Origin: Luteolibacter rhizosphaerae
GTDB lineage: Bacteria > Verrucomicrobiota > Verrucomicrobiia > Verrucomicrobiales > Akkermansiaceae
NCBI RefSeq assembly: GCF_025950095.1
Contig: NZ_JAPDDR010000016.1
Span: 1 to 64,000, forward strand
Length of the DNA: 64,000 nucleotides
Reading direction: 5' to 3'
How positions within the stretch are numbered: the stretch's first letter is position 1; every line of letters begins with the position of its first letter. The position numbers were made by a program, and so were the translations under genes. Of the stretch, positions 1-7,809 are shown in pieces. The notes beneath the pieces are model-generated. The model worked only from the letters and a program-made list of their open reading frames with translations. It ran no database searches and was not told the DNA's origin.

Positions 1-2
1 AA

Positions 3-104
3 TCCCGTCGTTTGATCCGCGACCACGAGGTAAGGATCGAACATTCGGAAGCGCTGATCTATCTCTCCATGACCAAGCGCATGCTCGCAAGAATCGACGC
101 CTGA
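3..104 (+). CDS. IS5-type transposase, C-terminal end (partial at window edge)
   Basis: The reading frame is open from the window edge and ends in TGA at 102-104. Its last 33 residues (RRLIRDHEVRIEHSEALIYL, then a short basic end) match the usual end of DDE transposases of the IS5 family, in which a conserved R-R-L-x-R-D-x-E is followed by a helix rich in Leu, Met and Arg. The catalytic part lies outside the window, so intactness cannot be judged. It directly precedes an orphan toxin domain, which suggests that an insertion sequence contributed to breaking the toxin gene. The family assignment rests on a short stretch. Confidence 0.55.
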   Translation, partial: SRRLIRDHEVRIEHSEALIYLSMTKRMLARIDA

Positions 105-155
105 CCATTTTTCAGACAGCTTCTTAGGAAGAATGGTAACAAAACTCGCGCAGGG

Positions 156-473
156 GTGAGTCGCAGAAATCGTGCTGACTGGAGAGCCGTGAAAAAATTG
201 TGGGACGAATTGGGCTACGGCGAGATCCTGAGCCAAGAAAACCGGCTGAGGATCGATAACGGCGTGGTTCCTAGGGTGGACGAGGATTGGATCGCGATTC
301 ATCCGGAGGACGAGGGCTTGCTGGGTGAGAAGATCTCTATCCACCATATTCTGGGTCTGTCACTAAGCGTTCCTGCGCCCCGAACCAGACATTATGACTC
401 GCACAGGCCGGGTGGTCCCCGATACAATTGGGGACACGTGCCATCGCAATTGCCGATCTACCGCGACCGCTAG
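156..473 (+). CDS. Orphan HNH-like toxin C-terminal domain (polymorphic-toxin type)
   Basis: This 105-aa protein starts at GTG. The frame is open back to the transposase stop at 104, so the annotated start may not be a true one. It begins with a W-x-x-V-K-K-L-W-D-E-L-G-Y helix and contains E-D-E-G-L-L-G-E-K-I-S-I-H-H-I, a conserved P-x-P-x-x-R-H and S-H-R-P-G-G-P-R-Y-N. This layout of paired histidines followed by an R-H and a His-Pro-Gly-Gly element is typical of nuclease domains at the C-termini of bacterial polymorphic toxins. The N-terminal delivery part is missing. The next gene looks like its immunity partner. The family is recognised by pattern only. Confidence 0.5.
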   Translation: MSRRNRADWRAVKKLWDELGYGEILSQENRLRIDNGVVPRVDEDWIAIHPEDEGLLGEKISIHHILGLSLSVPAPRTRHYDSHRPGGPRYNWGHVPSQLPIYRDR

Positions 474-495
474 AGAACCTATCTGATGCCAAACA

Positions 496-924
496 ATGAT
501 TCACCCTGATCATCCTATCCAGACACTCTTGTTCTTCGTCGCCTCTGAGTTTGGAGACGCAGATATTTCAAGAATTGAGGGCTTTGTTGACAACCTAAAG
601 GTGAGCCGTGCGTGGATGATCCATGCGCCAGTATTTGTGAACGAAGAGGACGAAGAGACATCGACTTTGGGGCTTTACTTGGATCTCTATTCAGCACTCC
701 CGCCGGCAGATCTTCCTCTGGAAGTCGATCGCCAGGCTCTAGAAGAAGTGAAAGAGCTTGTTTCACACATCCAAGCCCTATCGAGAACTACTGGTCTTGC
801 TTTTGATGTAACTTTGGATGAAGATGACATAGGTTCAATCGAGAACGGCGAGCTGGATCGAAACTTTCGTGTCGGGTTCTTGGAAGAGTGGGAGCGAGTG
901 TTGGTAGAACGGGAGGGCGGGTGA
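496..924 (+). CDS. Probable immunity protein for the preceding toxin module
   Basis: A 142-aa, strongly acidic, cytosolic protein with no signal peptide and no membrane segment. It follows the orphan nuclease domain by 22 bp on the same strand, which is the standard toxin-immunity order. Its acidity would suit binding to a basic nuclease. No known immunity family was recognised. Immediately after its stop begins the segment that is repeated near 2.85 kb, so this gene marks the end of one toxin-immunity cassette. The role is inferred from position. Confidence 0.55.
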   Translation: MIHPDHPIQTLLFFVASEFGDADISRIEGFVDNLKVSRAWMIHAPVFVNEEDEETSTLGLYLDLYSALPPADLPLEVDRQALEEVKELVSHIQALSRTTGLAFDVTLDEDDIGSIENGELDRNFRVGFLEEWERVLVEREGG

Positions 925-971
925 CATCTTCCGGATGCCGCGTTCACGGCGGCGCGGGAGCTCCGGCAGGG

Positions 972-1181
972 TCCGCGGAAGGGAGATACCGGATCTAACA
1001 GTTCAGCGTTGGCCGAGGATCGGGGCCGGTCGGCCAAGCCTGCGGTGGACCAAGCCTATGCTCGTGTCCGGCAGGGCCTGGCCGGCATCGGGCTCCGGCA
1101 CGGTCGAGGTGCCAGGAAGGTGAAGACCTTCCTGCCCGGTGACTCGCTGCCAGCCTATCAGAAGGGAGTGGCGAAGCTTGC
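972..1181 (+). repeat. 210-bp duplicated toxin/phage-body segment, copy 1
   Basis: This segment is closely similar, without gaps, to 2850-3059. Both encode R-G-R-S-A-K-x-A-V-D-Q-A-Y-A-R-V-R-Q-G and K-T-F-L-P-G-D-S-L-P-A-Y-Q. Here it forms the N-terminus of the toxin gene at 1009. In the second copy it cuts off an immunity gene. It is probably a conserved part of a larger delivery or phage protein that serves as a recombination site for toxin tips. Confidence 0.85.
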
Positions 1182-2067
1182 ACGGGCAGTGCGAGACGGC
1201 GGCGGTGACGTGACCGGCCCTCTGCGGGATCACGCCGCGGACATCGCTGGCGCGGTGATGAACCGAGGCAAGCAGGACGAGGCTCGCTTGATCGCCAGCC
1301 TGCGCGGGGCCGAAGCAGGCTCCGCGGAGCCGGTCTTGCCCGGGGATGTGATGTCGCTCGAGGGCGATGCCAAGCGCACCGCGATTCAGGATGCCTTCGC
1401 GAAGCTCGCGATAGACCATTCATTCGGGCGCTTGGCGGACGTGAAGGTTCCGGAGAATCTGCTGCCGCTCTTCCGTGCCGTGAAGGAGACGACACGGGCG
1501 GTGCTGGGGGTGGCGCGTGAAATCGAGAGGACGGGAACAAGAGGTAACTCGGTGGCGAGGAAGCCGGATACTCTTCGACCAACGGCGGGCGCAAAGTCCA
1601 TCAGCTCGGGGAGAAATGAAGATACAAGGAGAATAAGGCGAGAAGCCGCCTATTCAGAATTTGAAGCGATGATCGAAGCGCTTGGGCTTCCTCTTCTAAT
1701 CACTCCGGAGGAAGCGAAGATGCGCAGGAAACCGTTGCATTTTGGGCGTGCTACAACAAAAGACTACAATCAAACCTACGACAATGCATATGAAGAGTAT
1801 GAGGGTCGAGTCGTTATTCATCACTCGGTGGAACAGCGCTATTCCGAAGATCAAGGCGGGTTCATCGATCCGACGAAAATTCATTCGCTTGAAGTGCTTC
1901 GTGGTATACCGCTAGAGCTCGTGAGAGTTTTACACGGCAAGATCATTCAGATGGAGATGAATGACTTTCGTCGGAGGAATGCGGATCCGTCAGAGCAAGA
2001 TCTTCTGGACTTTGCGAGCGAGATCGATGCACGATTTGGTCAATACTTTCTTCCTGTAATCGAATGA
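1009..2067 (+). CDS. Toxin module with HNH-like C-terminal nuclease domain
   Basis: A 352-aa protein. TTG at 1009 is the nominal start, but the frame is open back to 925, so the gene is probably a remnant of a longer one. Residues 1-60 are the duplicated body segment. The middle is helical and alanine-rich. The C-terminal 130 residues contain V-V-I-H-H-S-V-E-Q-R followed by I-H-S-L-E-V-L-R-G-I-P, the layout of HNH-type toxin tips with paired histidines and a later Leu-Arg-Gly. It overlaps the next gene by 4 bp (ATGA), so toxin and presumed immunity protein are translationally coupled. The nuclease activity is inferred from the motif. Confidence 0.6.
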   Translation: MAEDRGRSAKPAVDQAYARVRQGLAGIGLRHGRGARKVKTFLPGDSLPAYQKGVAKLARAVRDGGGDVTGPLRDHAADIAGAVMNRGKQDEARLIASLRGAEAGSAEPVLPGDVMSLEGDAKRTAIQDAFAKLAIDHSFGRLADVKVPENLLPLFRAVKETTRAVLGVAREIERTGTRGNSVARKPDTLRPTAGAKSISSGRNEDTRRIRREAAYSEFEAMIEALGLPLLITPEEAKMRRKPLHFGRATTKDYNQTYDNAYEEYEGRVVIHHSVEQRYSEDQGGFIDPTKIHSLEVLRGIPLELVRVLHGKIIQMEMNDFRRRNADPSEQDLLDFASEIDARFGQYFLPVIE

Positions 2068-2492
2068 GAAAATACTATGAGTTGGATCTGGCGGCTCCGG
2101 GTGGGCCAGGCAGAAGGTCTGTTTCGGAAGGAGGACGTAATCCGAAGGTTTATTATTCTCTGCACGTCGTCTTTGAGAGTTGGTTGGGTGATGAACTGGT
2201 TCATTTCTATCCCTGTTTCCTCGTAAGCAAGGATTTGGGAGCAAAGTTCCAAAGTGCTGGATTGACCGGGTTCGAGTTGGCCGATTTCGAAACCGAGAAG
2301 GACAGTCAGTTCGATCTCGTTTACGGGGGTCTGAAGCTGCCTGATTTCTGGTGGTTGAAAATTACGGGTCGGCATGGAGCGGATGACTTCTTTCTAAGCG
2401 ATCAGTACTGGATGATTGCATCCGAGGATGCTTTGGACGTGATTGGGACGGCGAATGTACCCACTTTGGCTGCCGACGAGTATCTCGTCTGA
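2064..2492 (+). CDS. Probable immunity protein (full-length paralogue)
   Basis: A 142-aa soluble protein coupled by a 4-bp overlap to the preceding toxin module. It has Y-Y-E-L-x-L-A-A near the start and V-F-E-S-W-L-G-D-E-L in the middle, followed by P-C-F-L-V. A truncated paralogue lies directly downstream at 2541. No known Pfam immunity family was recognised. The position after a toxin tip, the paralogue next door and the lack of any export signal support an immunity role. Confidence 0.6.
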   Translation: MRKYYELDLAAPGGPGRRSVSEGGRNPKVYYSLHVVFESWLGDELVHFYPCFLVSKDLGAKFQSAGLTGFELADFETEKDSQFDLVYGGLKLPDFWWLKITGRHGADDFFLSDQYWMIASEDALDVIGTANVPTLAADEYLV

Positions 2493-2540
2493 CAGCACCC
2501 TGAATTGCCGGACGTCTTGTTCCCTCGTGTCACCTATGGA

Positions 2541-2876
2541 ATGAATCAACAGATCTACTACGAGCTCACTTTGGCCGCTCTTGGTGGCCCCGGCAAGAGT
2601 TCCGAAGCAACTGGCGAGGGAGTTTTCAAAGACTACACCACGCTGCACGCTGTCTTCGAGAGCTGGCTGGGAGATGAGTTGCTGGAGATCCTTCCCTGTT
2701 TTCTCGTCACATCATCATTGGGCTTTCATCTCTCATCCGAGGGCTTCTCGGGTTTTGAACTTCATGATGTGGAAGTGGAGAAGGGCAGTCAGTTTGACTT
2801 GGCCTATCCCGGTGTGGATCCGCGCGGCGGGGCGGGCGCTCAGACAAGGTCCGCGGACAGGAGATCCCGGATCTAG
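2541..2876 (+). pseudogene. Truncated paralogue of the immunity gene at 2064
   Basis: From ATG at 2541 the protein parallels the 2064 gene: Y-Y-E-L-T-L-A-A-L-G-G-P-G, V-F-E-S-W-L-G-D-E-L, P-C-F-L-V and G-S-Q-F-D-L-A-Y-P. The similarity stops near nucleotide 2812, two thirds of the way through. The frame then runs into the duplicated body segment and ends at 2876 with unrelated basic sequence. The C-terminal third is therefore lost by recombination. It was an immunity gene whose own toxin is no longer present, or an extra copy kept for protection. Confidence 0.65.
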
Positions 2877-3508
2877 CGGTTCGGCGTCGGCCAAGGATCG
2901 GGGCCGGTCGGCCAAGGTTGCGGTGGACCAAGCCTATGCTCGCGTCCGGCAGGGCTTGGCCGGCACCGGGCTCCGGGGCGGTCGCGGTGCCACGAAGGTG
3001 AAGACCTTCCTGCCCGGTGACTCGCTGCCTGCTTATCAGGAGGGAGTGGCGAAGCTCGCGATGAATGTGCTGCACGAGCGCGCCTATGCGGGGGACGCAG
3101 CGGAGCCGCAGGCCTACCGCGTGCGCGCCATGCGCTACGCGCGGACGGGGCCTGCCAGGGCGTGATCCGCTTCTTCAAGGGCGGGACATCGGGGATGTCT
3201 TCGAGGAGTTCTCGGAGGACGCGCTGGCCCGCGGACTGCACGACCGGCTCGTCGATGGCAGCGCGGTGCTGCGGGACCTGCGCAAGGTGGAGCAGGCCAC
3301 CGGCATGGAGCTGCTGCCGCGCGATTACGGGATCGATCCCGCGGCGCCGGACCCGATGCCTCTGTTAGAAGGCTTCTCCAAGCTGGCGCGGGCACATGCC
3401 TGGGGCCAGGTGCGCACGGGCGCGTTGCCGGAGCGGACCTCGCGCTGGATGGACATGCTGGTGGCCACGCAGGCGAGGATGCTGCGGCAGGCGGGTGCAC
3501 GGATATGA
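2826..3508 (+). pseudogene. Frameshifted remnant of a toxin/phage body protein
   Basis: The duplicated segment is read in one frame to about 3165, giving A-K-L-A-M-N-V-L-H-E-R-A-Y-A-G-D. The sense then continues in another frame with G-D-V-F-E-E-F-S-E-D-A-L-A-R-G-L-H-D-R-L-V and ends L-L-P-R-D-Y...L-L-E-G-F-S-K-L-A-R-A-H-A-W-G. At least one frameshift, and probably two, lie between about 3140 and 3200. The text resembles parts of very large helical phage or delivery proteins known in Verrucomicrobiota. It appears to be the original carrier whose end was exchanged for the toxin tips upstream. Confidence 0.6.
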
Positions 3509-3600
3509 TCTGTTAGATCCGGACTTGGAAATTTCCGAAGTGAGGCCGGCAAGGAGAGTGTCCGTTGCCCGGAGAGGGCAGGGGGTGGCATGCTAGGGGA

Positions 3601-3933
3601 ATGGCTCAAATCACACTGAATGCCTCGGGCGGGATGAATGCCCCGGTGCTGGAAACGCTCGATGCCGGCTCGCGCTATCTCTTCTGGTTCTACGCGGATA
3701 TCGCGAATGCGGGGCTGAACCAGCTGCATGAACTCTCGCCGCTCTCGATGCCCGTGCCTTTCTACAGCGAGGTGGCGGGCAGCGCGCCGGTCGCCTTCGA
3801 TCTGGCGGTGGCCAGCGGCGGGCGGATGGAGTTCACCGCGGCCACGGGGCAGATGCATCTCTATCTCTCGAATGGCACGGCAGCCAATGCCGGCAACGTG
3901 ATCGAGTACGGCTTCACCCGCATCCCCCGATGA
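3601..3933 (+). CDS. Small phage-structural-like protein
   Basis: A 110-aa protein from ATG at 3601, preceded by AGGGG. The frame extends upstream, but no better start is seen. It is rich in small residues and predicted beta structure, with no signal peptide. It overlaps the SGNH hydrolase gene by 4 bp, so the two are coupled. The setting beside an SGNH hydrolase and a holin-like protein suggests the end of a phage tail or spike module. The function is unknown, and the phage link is inferred from neighbours only. Confidence 0.6.
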   Translation: MAQITLNASGGMNAPVLETLDAGSRYLFWFYADIANAGLNQLHELSPLSMPVPFYSEVAGSAPVAFDLAVASGGRMEFTAATGQMHLYLSNGTAANAGNVIEYGFTRIPR

Positions 3934-5123
3934 GATCCTTCCTTCCTCCCACCGGCTGTTCGCCGGGTTGTAGTGCGGGTCTCGCGAAGACGGCGGACAA
4001 GCCCTTGCTGGCGCGGCTCGCGCTGGTGGGTGATAGCATCACCGAGCTGGGTGCCTCGAGCATGTACGTGCTGAATGCGGTGGGCGCATGGGGCTGGGCG
4101 CGTTGCTTCAATGGCAGCGGCTGGGACCCCGTGAGCAGCGGTAGCAAGCTGACCTTCGCCACCAGCGGGAAGCGCAGCGACGAGTTGAACGCGCTCTGGC
4201 TTTCCGCCGTGGTCGCCGCCAAGCCGGATGCCTGCGCCTTGCTCTACGGGGCGAACGATGCCGCGCAGCTGCGCACGGCATCCGCCTTCCTCGCAAGTTG
4301 CGGCGAGTCGATCGATACCTTGCGTGCCGCGGGGATCCGCCCGCTGATGTTCGAGGTGTTGCCGATGAGCGGCAGCGGCCAGGAATCGCGTCAGGCGAAG
4401 GTGGCGGAGCTCAATCTGGCGCTGCGCACCTACTGCCGCCAGCGCGGCGTGCCGCTGTGCCGCTGGGCGCATGTGCTGGAGACGACTCCGGACACGGGCA
4501 TCGGCAGCGCGAGCTACACGCCGGATAACATTCACCCCAATGCGCTGGCCTCCTCAAGGCTGGGCCGCTACATGGCGGGCTTCCTGCGCAAGCACTTCCG
4601 CTTCGCGGACGTGTGGAAGAACACGAACTGGATCTCCCCGAACTGGCGTCTGGAGGGCAATGCCACCGATCCCTTCGGCTGGAACGCCTATCCCCCCTCG
4701 GGCGGGAGCATCGGTGCCAAGTCGATCATCCCCGACCCCGCCGGAAACTGGTGGCAGGTGGAGATGGTGAAGGGGACTTCGTCGTCGTATTTCAGCTTCG
4801 CTACATTTGGAGCGAATACTGTTGGGTCGATTGTGGGGAGAACCGTCGAGTCACTCTGTGAGGTTCAGGTCGTCGCGGGACAAGTTGGCATCAACTGCTT
4901 GCAGGGCTACGCAAGTCCCTCGTCCCAACTGCAATACGCCGTGAATAGTGCTGCGGATCCGTCTTGTAAGATTGACGCATCTGATGGGCTTTTTGTCCTG
5001 CGGCCGGGACCACGGCAGATGGCCGCCGGTCTAACATCAGTCTATGCCCTTCTGCTTGCTGCTCCCGTAGGAGCAACAGCCACGGTCAGGATTAGAAGGG
5101 CAGGGACTCGGGAGATTTTTTAA
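3930..5123 (+). CDS. SGNH/GDSL-family hydrolase
   Basis: A 397-aa protein with the SGNH blocks in order: G-D-S-I-T-E-L-G near residue 35 (nucleophile Ser), Y-G-A-N-D near residue 110 (block III Asn) and D-N-I-H-P-N near residue 195 (catalytic Asp-His pair). The last 170 residues form a separate beta-rich region. This arrangement fits an esterase or deacetylase acting on a carbohydrate, and such enzymes occur as phage tail spikes and as cell-surface esterases. It is coupled to the gene upstream and lies 10 bp before a holin-like gene. The substrate is unknown. Confidence 0.75.
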   Translation: MRSFLPPTGCSPGCSAGLAKTADKPLLARLALVGDSITELGASSMYVLNAVGAWGWARCFNGSGWDPVSSGSKLTFATSGKRSDELNALWLSAVVAAKPDACALLYGANDAAQLRTASAFLASCGESIDTLRAAGIRPLMFEVLPMSGSGQESRQAKVAELNLALRTYCRQRGVPLCRWAHVLETTPDTGIGSASYTPDNIHPNALASSRLGRYMAGFLRKHFRFADVWKNTNWISPNWRLEGNATDPFGWNAYPPSGGSIGAKSIIPDPAGNWWQVEMVKGTSSSYFSFATFGANTVGSIVGRTVESLCEVQVVAGQVGINCLQGYASPSSQLQYAVNSAADPSCKIDASDGLFVLRPGPRQMAAGLTSVYALLLAAPVGATATVRIRRAGTREIF

Positions 5124-5133
5124 TGGCGGGATT

Positions 5134-5436
5134 ATGAGCAGAGACAAACTTGTAGAGATTGCGAATAATGACACTCCCCATGGAGTCGAGATTCCAGGGA
5201 ACTGGCCAGGCGTATTGGCTTGGGTTCTGGGGCGCTTCGGGCTCGGTGTTGGTGTCGCTATTGTCTTTGGATGGTTTACGGTGAAGGTCTACGGGGACCT
5301 GCAGAGACAGAATGACAGGATCTTGGACGCGTTTCGTCAGCAGACATTGAGCAATGCCGAGCACGTTCATGCTATTCGGGAATTAGCGAAGAGAATTGAG
5401 GATGCTCATCGGCGAGCTGATGAGGGTCTCAAGTAG
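5134..5436 (+). CDS. Holin-like single-span membrane protein
   Basis: A 100-aa protein with one hydrophobic segment at about residues 27-50 and a charged, helical C-terminal half (A-I-R-E-L-A-K-R-I-E-D-A-H-R-R). Small proteins of this shape directly after tail-spike genes are often phage holins or lysis accessories. It starts 10 bp after the SGNH hydrolase and is probably in the same transcript. No holin family was recognised by sequence, so the call rests on size, topology and position. Confidence 0.55.
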   Translation: MSRDKLVEIANNDTPHGVEIPGNWPGVLAWVLGRFGLGVGVAIVFGWFTVKVYGDLQRQNDRILDAFRQQTLSNAEHVHAIRELAKRIEDAHRRADEGLK

Positions 5437-5524
5437 CATCCAGCCGTTGTAATTTGACGCTGGGAAGAATTCTGATTGGCGCGAGGGAACTGGCACAATA
5501 GCTAACCGTTCATCAGCCTGGCGA

Positions 5525-6052
5525 ATGCAACGTTTCAATCAGATCGACATCCTCAGAGCGATTGCTGTGCTCTTGGTTCTTGGGAGGCACATGAGCAGTT
5601 GCCCTCCCGAGGTGAACATGGCGGTGCATAAGATGACCGAGGCCTGGATCCGCGGCGGTTGGATAGGAGTCGATCTCTTCTTCGTGCTTAGCGGATTCCT
5701 CGTATCGGGGCTGCTGTTTCGCGAGCATGATCGCTCTGGTAGAATCGACGCGAAGCGATTCTTGATTCGGCGGGGTTTCAAGATCTACCCACCGTTCTGG
5801 CTCTTGATCCTCGCCACGGTAGTTCTCGGGGCTTTGCGTGGTAGGGGGCTAGAATGGGAGAAAATCTGGGCGGAACTGCTCTTCGTGCAGAACTATTTTC
5901 CCGGAATCTGGGTTCATACTTGGTCGTTAGCGGTGGAAGAGCATTTCTACCTCTTATTGACATTCGCGTTTCTCTTGGCGTTGAGGTTTCGAAGAGACTG
6001 CCCTTTCTCGGTCATCCCGGTGGCGTTTGGTGTGATTTCGGTTTTGTGTTGA
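5525..6052 (+). pseudogene. Truncated acyltransferase-3 (OafA-like) gene
   Basis: A 175-aa protein carrying the typical start of membrane acyltransferases: R-x-x-Q-I-D-I-L-R-A-I-A-V-L-L-V, the catalytic-type histidine in G-R-H-M, G-G-W-I-G-V-D-L-F-F-V-L-S-G-F-L and W-S-L-A-V-E-E-H-F-Y. Family members run to about 350-400 residues with ten helices. Here the frame stops at TGA 6050-6052, after roughly four helices, and the rest of the family sequence is absent. The following coiled-coil gene lies in the same frame beyond this stop. It is most likely inactive. Confidence 0.7.
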
Positions 6053-6097
6053 GTTTCCGGACCGAAGGAGCATTCCAATCTGGGACAACTCGAGAAG

Positions 6098-7798
6098 GTG
6101 TTCGTGGGAGGATTCCCCTTTGTTCCCTACGGCCAATTTGAAAAGCATGAGAAAAGAGCCTTGGCCGTAAAGGAGGCGGCTGAATCCAAAAGGAAGGAAG
6201 CCGAATCCAAGGAAAAGGAAGCCGAACTCAAAAAACAGCAGCTTGAGCTCGCGATGGAGGATGTCGAATCGAAGCAGAGGGAGGCGGAACTCAAGAAGCA
6301 GGAGCTTGAAACCACGGTGGAGCAAGCCGCATTGAAGAAGGCGGAAGCCGAATTCAAGGCGAAGGAGGCAGAATCCAAGAATGCCGAAGCCGAGCTCAAG
6401 ACTCTGGAGGTTTTGAACTGGGAAAAGCGCCCGACTCCTCTTGCGGTTCCTGATGGCGTGGATGTGCCCGCCATGCAGATGCAGGCGCAAGCGCTTGAAT
6501 CGGAGGTTCGGGAGCTCAAGACCGAGGTCAGGATCCTTGAATCCAAGTCTGAGTTGCTCGAATCCGCGTCAAAAACGCTCGAGTCCGAGTCCCAGTTGCT
6601 TCAGAGCGAGACCAAGGTGCTCCAGAACAACTCTCAAGTGCTCAAATCGGAAACTGTGGAGCTCGAGGGCGCTTCCCAGCAACTCAAGATGGAGTCCCAA
6701 CCCCTCGTTGAGGAAGCATCCGAACTGCTAGGAGAACTCGCGGCCATGGGATACTTCGAGCCCGTGGACGATCGGAATCTGGTCATCACTCTCCCTAGGA
6801 ACCGGACATGGACGCTGCCCACGGGGATCCATGCCGTGACCGGCGAATTTAAAGAAGATGCAGCAGTAGATGGAGCCATCACCTTCGGAACCATCACGCT
6901 CAGCGACCCAGCCTCGATCCATGTCGCTCCCATCACCACCGCCATCGCGATTCCTTCGCAGGTTCCTGCCGAAGGCATCACTGTCACGGTGGCGGGACTC
7001 AATCTGGATCGCATCAAGTCCGCCTACTGGAACTCCAACCTGGCTCCGGTGGACATCATCGGCCAAGGCAAGGAGAAGCTGGTGCTTCGCATCAAGACGG
7101 CGCCCCCGAATGGAACGAAGGAGATCCTGATTAGCGACTCCTTGCCTCCGGGGTTCAGTTCCAGCTCGCTGGATTACTCCCGCAGCATTGTAGGATCCGT
7201 CCCGGTGACGGTCCAAGAGCGGGCCTTGGCCCTCGCTTCGGCGGCGGAGAGCGTAAAGCCGGGTACCGCGACGCTGACCTTGTCCGGATTCTTCCCGGCG
7301 GGAACCACGGCCTCCCTCGGCGCGGATTCCACGCCGGTGAAGCTGGAGATTACGGCCGATGGCAGCAAGGCGACGGTCACGCTCGGCGCGATCTTCGACG
7401 TGCTGGTCCTGGGCAAGCCCTCGGCGAAGATCCCGCTCGTCTTCAAGTCGGGCAAGGACAGCGCCACGGTCAGCCTGAACTATGTGAATGCCAAGGTGTC
7501 GGTCGTCGGCATCTACCCCACAGTCCTCCCGGCGGCCTCGATCCCGAAGGAGATGAATATCGTGGCCCGCTTTGATCCGGCCTACAACGGGGATGCCATG
7601 GTGCTGGTCGGCGGTCTTTCGCTCGGTGTCCACAAGGTGGACGCGAGCGGGACCATCTCGATCAAGGATCTGAGCACGCGGATCACCCCCGATCAATTGG
7701 AGGCCTTGGAGAAGAAAGCCGATCTTGTCCTCCTGATCGGGAATGAACCCTTCAATCTGGAGAAGGTGATCTCCATCGTGCCACGTCCGAAATCATAG
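6098..7798 (+). CDS. Long coiled-coil protein with IPT/Ig-like C-terminal part
   Basis: A 566-aa protein from GTG at 6098. Residues about 15-215 are coiled coil with near-repeats such as E-S-K-x-K-E-A-E-x-K and L-E-S-E-x-x-L-L-x-S-E-T. The rest, about 230-566, is beta-rich with sequences like V-T-V-A-G-L-N-L-D-R-I-K-S-A and G-T-A-T-L-T-L-S-G-F-F-P-A-G-T, the feel of IPT/TIG Ig-like folds. No signal peptide is seen. It lies in the same frame as the truncated acyltransferase, separated by one stop and 45 bp. The true start and the role are unknown. Confidence 0.65.
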   Translation: MFVGGFPFVPYGQFEKHEKRALAVKEAAESKRKEAESKEKEAELKKQQLELAMEDVESKQREAELKKQELETTVEQAALKKAEAEFKAKEAESKNAEAELKTLEVLNWEKRPTPLAVPDGVDVPAMQMQAQALESEVRELKTEVRILESKSELLESASKTLESESQLLQSETKVLQNNSQVLKSETVELEGASQQLKMESQPLVEEASELLGELAAMGYFEPVDDRNLVITLPRNRTWTLPTGIHAVTGEFKEDAAVDGAITFGTITLSDPASIHVAPITTAIAIPSQVPAEGITVTVAGLNLDRIKSAYWNSNLAPVDIIGQGKEKLVLRIKTAPPNGTKEILISDSLPPGFSSSSLDYSRSIVGSVPVTVQERALALASAAESVKPGTATLTLSGFFPAGTTASLGADSTPVKLEITADGSKATVTLGAIFDVLVLGKPSAKIPLVFKSGKDSATVSLNYVNAKVSVVGIYPTVLPAASIPKEMNIVARFDPAYNGDAMVLVGGLSLGVHKVDASGTISIKDLSTRITPDQLEALEKKADLVLLIGNEPFNLEKVISIVPRPKS

Positions 7799-7809
7799 CG
7801 GGTTTGGCC

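Noticed and set aside
6050..6052. TGA between acyltransferase and coiled-coil gene as a selenocysteine codon
   Set aside because: No selenocysteine-insertion hairpin is apparent and no family member has a Cys or Sec there; simple termination is the better reading.
6728..7696. Minus-strand frame opposite the coiled-coil/IPT gene
   Set aside because: It is an Arg/Asp/Gly-rich shadow without a start context.
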